Assembly: GCA_964653285.1 (NCBI GenBank)
Contig: CAZZEX010000005.1
Span: 1-64,000 of the forward strand
Length of the DNA stretch: 64,000 nt
Reading direction: 5' to 3'
Source of the DNA: CAZZEX01 sp964653285
GTDB lineage: Bacteria > Chloroflexota > Anaerolineae > B4-G1
Below are positions 58,901 through 64,000 of this stretch, one piece after another (the stretch's first letter is position 1; each line of letters begins with the position of its first letter). A program made the position numbers and the translations under genes. The notes under the pieces were generated by a model. It made no database searches. It saw only the letters and a program-made list of their open reading frames with translations, and had not been told where the DNA came from.

Positions 58901-59784
58901 AGCGCGCGCCTGACCAGAACCTCGACAATCTCTTCGCGGTACTCCCTGGTCGCCCGCATCCTGCTGGTGCGCAGCGTACAGGCGTACACCGCCTGTTCGG
59001 CAGCATAAGCGTAGTCCACCTCTGCGCAACACGCCCCCCGCAGGTAGTCCTCAGCGCAGGTCGCCCGGAATGGCGTCTCGGCCACCGGCCCCAACGCGAT
59101 GCGTGCCCACGCGACGTGCTCCAGGTCTTCCGTCAACTGCAGATCCACGCCGCAGCAGGCAATAGGCAGGGCCATGACCTCACGCTTGGCGATCCGCTCG
59201 TATGCCGACGCCTGCCGCAGTCCGGGCTTGCGCCAGCGGAAGCGCGTGATCATCTCCTTGGTTGGGTCCAGTCTCGACTTGCCAGGCCCGGCGAAGAGGC
59301 TTGACACCGCGATCCATCGCCGCTCGTTGCCCCCATTGCTCCTGGCCCCCGTCTCGGGGGCGTCCCTGTCGAGCCGCGCAATCTCTGCCTCGGCCCCCAG
59401 CGCCACCAGTGCAATGCTGCCATCGCCCGCCGGCTGCGCCGTGACCACGTTGCCTGCCAGGGTGCCCACGTTTTGAATGGACCAGGCAGCCACGTGGTGC
59501 GCCGCCTCGGCCAGGACGTGCCCCAGGCGGTTGACGACAGGCGAGGTCCATAGGTTGTGGAACGTGACGTTGGCGCCTACCACGACAAAATCGCCATCCT
59601 CCTCGATAGTGTCCAGGCCGGGGATGCGCGTGGTGTCCACCACACACTCGGGCGTATACTTGCCCTCACGGGCGTCAATAACCAGATCGGATCCGCCTGC
59701 AATCAGCCTGGCTTTACCATGCCAGCGGTCAAGGGCCTGCAGGGCCTCCTCAACCGACGTCGCCAGATAGTATTCTTTCCACAT
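55999..59784 (-). CDS. Single-chain molybdenum hydroxylase (xanthine dehydrogenase family), FAD - FeS - Mo order
   Basis: A 1261-residue protein. ATG 59784 follows GGGGAGGACAAGT. Domains: FAD-binding about 1-290 (EALQALDRWHGKARLIAGGSDL-like start; NVGTLAGNVVTAQPAG), 2Fe-2S about 325-485 (CDEGECGACTVLVDG near 368, IQCGYCTPGM near 428, NNFCRCTGY near 461), then the molybdopterin domain about 500-1261 (GGAFGGKMD, CGAMRGYGAQQ, and the catalytic Glu in GAKGVGEGAYMPTAP). The enzyme hydroxylates a ring carbon of a purine, pyrimidine or pyridine. Known single-chain relatives start with FeS, so this order is unusual. Cys and Glu residues are intact. Confidence 0.9.
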   Translation of the reverse strand: MWKEYYLATSVEEALQALDRWHGKARLIAGGSDLVIDAREGKYTPECVVDTTRIPGLDTIEEDGDFVVVGANVTFHNLWTSPVVNRLGHVLAEAAHHVAAWSIQNVGTLAGNVVTAQPAGDGSIALVALGAEAEIARLDRDAPETGARSNGGNERRWIAVSSLFAGPGKSRLDPTKEMITRFRWRKPGLRQASAYERIAKREVMALPIACCGVDLQLTEDLEHVAWARIALGPVAETPFRATCAEDYLRGACCAEVDYAYAAEQAVYACTLRTSRMRATREYREEIVEVLVRRALNRAVEAARSGAQPGVGGRFSWDRSWSEVKAEQPSDGRITFILNGEERTVEAKPGATLGHVLREELSLTGTKIGCDEGECGACTVLVDGQSVVSCLYPVVKVHGRQVQTIEGVARGDELHPVQQAFLYHDAIQCGYCTPGMVLAALALLKDVPDPTPEEIKEGLGNNFCRCTGYVKIIEAIQDAAAVMHGEKSELSRKALPRKDAFARVTGREKYAGDMEMEGMLYGKVVWSEYPHAEILSIDTSEAEAVPGVVKVITHKDVPGKNLFGSWGYDQPALAENKVLFPGEAVAVVYAETLAAAEEGVKKVHIEYREIPGVFTPEDALSPDAPILKGESNVFNRTLVEKGDIETGFDQAEIIIEDDYRTQKIEHAFLETEGGIGVMEGDEVTIYQATQWPSGDRQQLADILGLPLERVRIVQTPVGGAFGGKMDLTVQPFLALGTYLTGRPVKVVLTRPESIRMHEKRHPFWMHYKVGATREGRIVAFQAHLMLDGGAYRSTTENVLEQATVFSSGAYEIPNVYVTGVSVRTNKVPCGAMRGYGAQQITFAMESEMDQLALALNMDPFEVRRINMYDVGSTLVTGQILKYSVGAKSVLNAAEAALQKEHLPEPKPGKRIGVGVAAGMKNVGLGLGADDSVHVSMELQDDGTLLLRQGAIDLGQGANSVMCQIAARAMDLDYNLINNLTGDTKHAQDGDITAASRQTYITGRATFEISTQFKTKLLGYAAEVYEADLERLKLTTDGRFVDLRREQLVGTLKDLARVAKERGDELYVHHHYKPPKTYSILSAEQRKEMGLSEDEYINYPAFCYGCQIAIVEVDEETGQVDVLKIIAAHDVGTAIRPASVEGQIEGGVVMGLGYALTEEFVEEEGRIISDTLHKIATPRSTMPTEIKTILIEDPHPHGPFGAKGVGEGAYMPTAPAVTNAINNAIGIRIKHLPATKDKVLLGLLNKKLQEDNESSKPPINQEA

Positions 59785-59824
59785 ACTTGTCCTCCCCACC
59801 GGACTGATCAATGACAACGGGCTG

Positions 59825-61111
59825 CTACTTCTTCGCCCCTTCCCAAAGCCTGGATATGGTCTCCGCCGCCCGAAGCCGCGCCGCTTCTTCGTCAACCGTC
59901 TGCAATTCACCGTTAGCCACTACCACCTTGCCGTCCACGATCACGTGGCTCACGTCAGTCCCCAGCGCTCCGATGACCAGGTGATATACCACGTTCTCCG
60001 GCAGCAGCGGGGATGGCGAGTTATCGCGCAACAGAACCAGATCGGCCAACTTGCCCGGCGTAATGCTCCCAGCCTCCAGGTGAAGCGCCTTTGCCGCCCC
60101 GTCGGTGTGCAAGGAGAAGACGTCGGAAGAGGAAACCTCGCCGGGGGTCATCAAAGAGTGCAACAGCAACGTCGTGCTGAGGTTGACAAATGGGTCAAAT
60201 GCGCGGACGAAGCCATCGTCTCCCAGGCTGACGTCAATGCCAGCCTTGATCATCTTGGACAGAGGAGCCGCCCCTGTTCCGATCTCCATGTTGGACACAG
60301 GGTTATGGGCAACCTTGGTACCAGTCTCCGCCAGGATCGCGATTTCCTGGTCGTCCAGATGGACACACTGCGAGGCCAGCGTGTACTCGTCGAGCACTCC
60401 CAGGTCCTGGAGATAGTTGACGGGCCGCTTTCCAAAGCGCTCCAGCGTATCCTCAACGTGGTAGGTGCCCTCAGAGACGTGGAGTTGGAAGAGCGTGCCA
60501 TAGCGCTGCGCAATCTCCTTGGCCTCCTGGATATAGGGGCCACTGCAGGAGAAAGTGGTGTGCACGCTCATGATGCCGCGCACGAGTCCCTCCAGGTTCA
60601 AGATGCGTTCGTTCTCTTGCAGAAGCCTGCGCGCGACCTCTCCCCCCGCGCGCTCGGTGGCCTCGTTGGAGACAAACGCCCGCGCCCCCGTCGCCTCAAT
60701 CGCCTCGGCCTCAGCCAGCATGAACCCCGGTTCGGCATACGGGGCCTCCATCACATCGCAGAAGCAGGTGTACCCACTCTTCAGGTGCAGGATCGAAGCG
60801 TAGGCGGCCAGACTGGCGACGTCATCGGCGCGCAGCACGTCCTCTACGAAAGGCCACCAATACTTCTTCAGGAACGGCCAGAAGCCCGCCGGGGCCGGCA
60901 CCGGATGCCCGTACGCCACCAGGCCGTGCAGATGGGTATGGGTGCTGATCAGCCCAGGGATGATGATCCCATCCACGTACAGGTCCGGCCGCTGGTCTTT
61001 GGCGTCCGCCAGGACCCGGCTGATCCGCTGATCTTCAATCTCGATCACGGGGTCGCGGATCACCCCCCGCTCGGTCATCGTCACCGCGAATTTGGCGCCC
61101 ACCTTAAACAT
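59825..61111 (-). CDS. SsnA-like amidohydrolase
   Basis: A 428-residue metal hydrolase; ATG 61111 follows GAAAGGAGAGCC. Metal and catalytic residues: ISTHTHLHG (about 55-63), SVHTTFSCSGP, FQLHVSEG (His and Glu), VHLDDQEIAIL and LGDDGF (Asp). It resembles SsnA of the E. coli yge/ssnA purine cluster and the guanine/cytosine deaminase group. Likely reactions are deamination or opening of a heterocycle. It stands between the molybdenum hydroxylase and the aldehyde ferredoxin oxidoreductase and probably handles the hydroxylated ring or a nucleobase. Confidence 0.82.
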   Translation of the reverse strand: MFKVGAKFAVTMTERGVIRDPVIEIEDQRISRVLADAKDQRPDLYVDGIIIPGLISTHTHLHGLVAYGHPVPAPAGFWPFLKKYWWPFVEDVLRADDVASLAAYASILHLKSGYTCFCDVMEAPYAEPGFMLAEAEAIEATGARAFVSNEATERAGGEVARRLLQENERILNLEGLVRGIMSVHTTFSCSGPYIQEAKEIAQRYGTLFQLHVSEGTYHVEDTLERFGKRPVNYLQDLGVLDEYTLASQCVHLDDQEIAILAETGTKVAHNPVSNMEIGTGAAPLSKMIKAGIDVSLGDDGFVRAFDPFVNLSTTLLLHSLMTPGEVSSSDVFSLHTDGAAKALHLEAGSITPGKLADLVLLRDNSPSPLLPENVVYHLVIGALGTDVSHVIVDGKVVVANGELQTVDEEAARLRAAETISRLWEGAKK

Positions 61112-61161
61112 GGCTCTCCTTTCACACTTCCCTGCTGCGGAACCGCCGCCGTCGCCCCAGA

Positions 61162-62859
61162 CTATGCGATAAAGCCCAAACCCAGGGCCGCCAGCTTCTG
61201 GGCCCTCGGGCGTCCTTCGGCGTCCCAGTCGCGCAGCCGGTAATAGACCTTCATCCCTTCCCGGTACTTGTCCGGACTGACCAGCCCCTCAACCAGGCGA
61301 CGCGGCAACACGTCGAGTGAACTATTCACACCCCTGTGGACGTTCAGCGCCCGCTCCAGCGTGTAGATCCGCTCGCCGATCAAAGCCAACTGATCATCAT
61401 CATATTCGTGACCAATGGTACAGGTTAGCGCTCGGGCGTAAAAGGGCCGGATCGTCCCGTCCAGGAACGTGCAGACGATGAGTGAGTCACGGACGCAACC
61501 GGCATCGTGGTACTCGGCTACCATCTTTGCCAGTTCTGCGCCGGAGAAATCACGCCCGCTCATCTCATCGGCCACGGTCCAGGCGCGGCTGTGACAACCT
61601 CCCCGGTTGGCCGTGGAATAGGAGATTGCCATGCCCGTGAGCTTGCGTGGATCGTAGGCCGGCAGTTCCAGGCCCTTGACCTGCATGGCGTAATCCACGC
61701 CGAAGTGCGCGGCTGCCTCGCGCGTGCCCTTCGCCAGTATATCCCCGTCCCCTTCTCGACAGGCGATCTTCTGCACCAACTCGAGGATGTTTGAAGGATC
61801 ATTCAGAGTATTGGTATACTCCCGATAGAAGGCAATCGTGTTGCCCGCAGAAATCGTGTCCAGACCCAGGTCACTGCACAGCGCGTTGGCGCGGGCGATC
61901 AAGGGATAATCGTCCACCCGGTTGTCAGCGCCGAACGCCCACACCGTCTCGTATTCTGCCGCTTCCAGTTCCTCGCCGTCAATTCGGACGTGCATCCGGC
62001 AACGCACGGGACAGTAGGGACACGTGGTCCGTCTGGAAACGTATTCCTCTGCAATCCGCTCCCCGTATATCTCACTGGCGGTCTCGAAATAGCGCTCCTG
62101 ATGGTTTCCGGTCGGGAAGGCGTGGAACTCGTTCACCGGCGCGACCAGGTTGGCCGTGCCGATTGGCCCTTGAACTTCATTCAAAAAGCTGGATTCACGA
62201 ATCGCCTGCATCGCCTCGCGGATGACCGCTTTGAGCCCGTCAGGGTCGGCCACAGGGGGCTTGGCATTGCCGTTAGTCAAGATGGCCTTGACGTTCTTGC
62301 TGCCCATCACTGCGCCCATTCCACAGCGTCCTGCCGAGTGGCCCTCGTCGCCACGGATGTTCGCCATGCGCACCAAACGCTCGCCAGCCGGGCCAATGAC
62401 AACCGCACGCATGTCGCTGTAGTCGCGCTGGATCGCTGTGCGCGTCTCCGAGACGGTCAGTCCCCACAGGTCGGGCCGTGGGACGACCTCGACACCCTCC
62501 TCACGAACGACGACAATGGAGGGTTGCGGGGCTTTGCCCTCCAGCACCAGCGCCAGGGTACCGCTGCGGGCAAGTCCCGTGCCGAAATCGCCGCCCAACC
62601 AACTGCCGGCCGTCAGGCCAGTCAGAGGGGAGACGCCAAAAAAGCAGGTGCGGTTGGCCCCTGGGAAGCCGGTGGCGGTCAGACGGCCCACCGCAACGAT
62701 CAAGGGTAGGGCAGGGTCGAGAGGGGGAAGATCCAGGTCGGCGATATCCGCCATCGAGCGCGCGGCGAGGCCCAGCCCGCCCAGGTAATCCCGCTGCACA
62801 ACTGGATCAACGGGGGAAGAGACGAGACTTCCCGTACTGAGGTTAAGGCACTTCATCAT
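61162..62859 (-). CDS. Aldehyde ferredoxin oxidoreductase family protein
   Basis: A 565-residue tungsten or molybdenum pterin enzyme. FPGANRTCFFGVSPLTGL and SGTLALVLEGKAP mark the N-terminal domain; the [4Fe-4S] ligands are CPYCPVRC (about 283-290) with the last Cys in SLIVCTFLDG; GDEGHSAGRCGMGAVMGSKNV and LGLDTISAGN bind the pterin. It oxidises an aldehyde to the acid with ferredoxin as acceptor. The aminotransferase in the cluster would supply a semialdehyde, and the small ferredoxin at 44091-44420 may be the partner. The start at 62859 has a modest AGAGAAG upstream. Confidence 0.87.
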   Translation of the reverse strand: MMKCLNLSTGSLVSSPVDPVVQRDYLGGLGLAARSMADIADLDLPPLDPALPLIVAVGRLTATGFPGANRTCFFGVSPLTGLTAGSWLGGDFGTGLARSGTLALVLEGKAPQPSIVVVREEGVEVVPRPDLWGLTVSETRTAIQRDYSDMRAVVIGPAGERLVRMANIRGDEGHSAGRCGMGAVMGSKNVKAILTNGNAKPPVADPDGLKAVIREAMQAIRESSFLNEVQGPIGTANLVAPVNEFHAFPTGNHQERYFETASEIYGERIAEEYVSRRTTCPYCPVRCRMHVRIDGEELEAAEYETVWAFGADNRVDDYPLIARANALCSDLGLDTISAGNTIAFYREYTNTLNDPSNILELVQKIACREGDGDILAKGTREAAAHFGVDYAMQVKGLELPAYDPRKLTGMAISYSTANRGGCHSRAWTVADEMSGRDFSGAELAKMVAEYHDAGCVRDSLIVCTFLDGTIRPFYARALTCTIGHEYDDDQLALIGERIYTLERALNVHRGVNSSLDVLPRRLVEGLVSPDKYREGMKVYYRLRDWDAEGRPRAQKLAALGLGFIA

Positions 62860-62894
62860 GGTGATTGCTTCTCTTTCTTCTCTTGGTGACTCTG

Positions 62895-63830
62895 CTAATC
62901 CCGAACAAATGGCCGCCCCAGCGCTGCCGGCGCCCGCGCCTGGCCTACCAGCCCGGCATAGACCAGCAATGTCACCAAATAGGGCAGGGCCAGTAACAGA
63001 TGATAGGGCAGGTCAACCGCCAGAGCCTGTGTTCGCAGCGCCATGGCGTCCAGCGCGCCGAAGAGCAGCGCGGTCAGGGCCGCGCGCCGGGGCGTCCATT
63101 TGCCGACGATGACCACAGCCAGCGCAATGAACCCCCGCCCGCCGGTCATCCCTTCAACAAATGCGTTCAACTGCACCAGGGAGAAAAAACTACCGGCCAT
63201 GCCCGCCAAGGCCCCACACAGCAACACAGCCACGTAGCGGACCCGCGCTACCGGGACACCGACGCTGGCAGCAGCCTCCGGGTGCTCGCCCACAGCGCGC
63301 AGCTTCAGACCCCACTCGGTACGCATCAAAACAAAGGCCACCACCGGGACCAGCAGGTAGGTCAGGTATACCACTGCGCTTTGATTGAAGAGGATTGGCC
63401 CCAGCACCGGCAGGTCACCCAAGAAGGGCAGTTTCAGCGGTGCCAGGCCCGTCACGCGGGGTCGCTCGGTCAGGCCAAACACCAGGCGCGAAACATACGT
63501 CGTCAGGCCCAGGCTGCCGATGTTCAGTGCCATCCCCACTACTACCTGGTCGACTGCCAGGGTGATGCTGAAGAAAGCCTGGATCAATGCGACCAGCACA
63601 CCGGCCAGTACAGCAGCCAAGAGCCCAAACCAGGGGTTGCCTGTCATATAGGATCCCAGCACCCCGGCCAACGCACCACACAGCATCATGCCCTCAAGGC
63701 CAATATTGACCACACCAGCACGCTCGGAAATGATCTCTCCCAGTGAAGCACCCAGCAGCGGCGTCGAGAAGCGGATGCTGGCTACCAGAAAATCAATGGA
63801 TAGAAGCAATTGGATCAACGTCTCTAGCAC
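62895..63830 (-). CDS. Nucleoside/sugar-type ABC transporter permease (NupQ/BmpC-like)
   Basis: A 311-residue membrane protein from GTG 63830, after GGAGGCAGACTC. About eight to ten hydrophobic segments; SLGEIISERAGVVNIGLEGMML (in two blocks), PYLVTLLVYAGLVG, and GRGFIALAVVIVGKWTPRRAAL are the marks of the permease family of nucleoside ABC importers (with the lipoprotein BmpA/NupN). It overlaps the upstream permease by 38 bases. The binding protein and ATPase must lie outside the window. It suggests import of a nucleoside or base, consistent with the catabolic genes that follow. Confidence 0.87.
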   Translation of the reverse strand: MLETLIQLLLSIDFLVASIRFSTPLLGASLGEIISERAGVVNIGLEGMMLCGALAGVLGSYMTGNPWFGLLAAVLAGVLVALIQAFFSITLAVDQVVVGMALNIGSLGLTTYVSRLVFGLTERPRVTGLAPLKLPFLGDLPVLGPILFNQSAVVYLTYLLVPVVAFVLMRTEWGLKLRAVGEHPEAAASVGVPVARVRYVAVLLCGALAGMAGSFFSLVQLNAFVEGMTGGRGFIALAVVIVGKWTPRRAALTALLFGALDAMALRTQALAVDLPYHLLLALPYLVTLLVYAGLVGQARAPAALGRPFVRD

Positions 63831-64000
63831 GAGTCTGCCTCCTCTTGCGCCAGATGCGGGCAAAGACCACCGAATTGCTACCGATCACAAAGAGCAAGGT
63901 CAACGCCTGGATAATGAGGGAGATGGATGTCGGCATCGCGATGGAGCGGGACGCGCTCTCGGCGCCGTTGCGCAAAGCGCCAAAGAACAGCCCGGCCAGC
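63793..64000 (-). CDS. Nucleoside/sugar-type ABC transporter permease, C-terminal end (5' partial)
   Basis: The frame is open at the right edge of the window and ends at 63793. The visible 68 residues read LAGLFFGALRNGAESASRSI, then the membrane helix IIQALTLLFVIGSNSVVFA and a basic tail, the usual end of the first permease (NupP/YufP-like) of nucleoside importers. Its start lies beyond base 64000. It overlaps the second permease gene by 38 bases, which supports co-translation. Confidence 0.75.
   Translation of the reverse strand, partial: LAGLFFGALRNGAESASRSIAMPTSISLIIQALTLLFVIGSNSVVFARIWRKRRQTRARDVDPIASIH

Noticed and set aside
32118..64000. Direct assignment of the cluster to nicotinate fermentation
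   Set aside because: Methyleneglutarate mutase, hydroxymethylglutarate dehydrogenase and a clear enamidase are not seen; only the PrpF and LeuCD part matches, so the substrate is left open.

Overview
The window looks like chromosomal DNA of a GC-rich bacterium, most likely a member of the Chloroflexota (Anaerolineae-like), from a genome or metagenome bin. The clues are large secreted proteins with DUF11-type and carbohydrate-binding-like modules that share a YLPLV-type motif, a long Ser/Thr kinase with a helical repeat arm and an extracellular tail, bacillithiol genes, and intergenic spacers made of short degenerate repeats. This assignment is inference; there is no rRNA here, and I saw no tRNA or CRISPR array.

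Region 1 (1-5.4 kb, + strand): the 3' end of asparaginyl-tRNA synthetase, a small basic protein, a beta-propeller remnant, then a thiamine block. That block has a sigma70-like promoter, a TPP riboswitch, a terminator hairpin, thiamine pyrophosphokinase, a V4R-domain protein, a thiamine-type binding lipoprotein and a fused permease. No transporter ATPase follows. Region 2 (5.4-16 kb): two copies of a regulatory module (ribbon-helix-helix gene plus membrane protein on the minus strand, Ser/Thr kinase on the plus strand). The kinase of copy 1 has decayed to its 3' end; the kinase of copy 2 is intact and is followed by a large secreted adhesin-like protein and a subtilisin-like protease. Region 3 (16-23 kb): a truncated acyl-CoA ligase, a methylmalonyl-CoA mutase B12 subunit with its MeaB GTPase, a restriction-modification island (beta-class methylase, PmeII-like endonuclease carrying an in-frame palindromic insert, small ORF, alpha-class adenine methylase), a histidine phosphatase, a GNAT enzyme and PRPP synthetase. 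Region 4 (23.3-28.1 kb): an overlapping operon of metallo-beta-lactamase fold hydrolase, SAM methyltransferase, bshC, bshB1 and bshA, i.e. bacillithiol synthesis and possibly N-methyl-bacillithiol. Region 5 (28-32 kb, minus): a GNAT enzyme and a secreted phospholipase D-like protein.

Region 6 (32-64 kb, all minus strand) is one long catabolic cluster. It has nucleoside-type ABC permeases, an aldehyde ferredoxin oxidoreductase, an SsnA-like amidohydrolase, a single-chain molybdenum hydroxylase, a class III aminotransferase, a tandem isochorismatase, a nitrilase-type amidase, a YgeW-like carbamoyltransferase, a dihydropyrimidinase-like hydrolase, three PreA-like enzymes with one PreT, and a YkoEDC-like ECF transporter. 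Mixed in is a branched-dicarboxylate arm: aconitase/LeuCD-type hydratase, PrpF isomerase, two MmgE/PrpD proteins, a succinyl-CoA-synthetase-like ligase with an interposed ferredoxin, and an HMG-CoA-lyase-like enzyme. Together they suggest uptake, hydroxylation, reduction and hydrolytic opening of an N-heterocycle (pyrimidine-, purine- or pyridine-like), removal of nitrogen as ammonia or carbamoyl groups, and conversion of the carbon skeleton to acyl-CoA plus a keto acid. The substrate is unknown; this is the best candidate for an undescribed system in the window.
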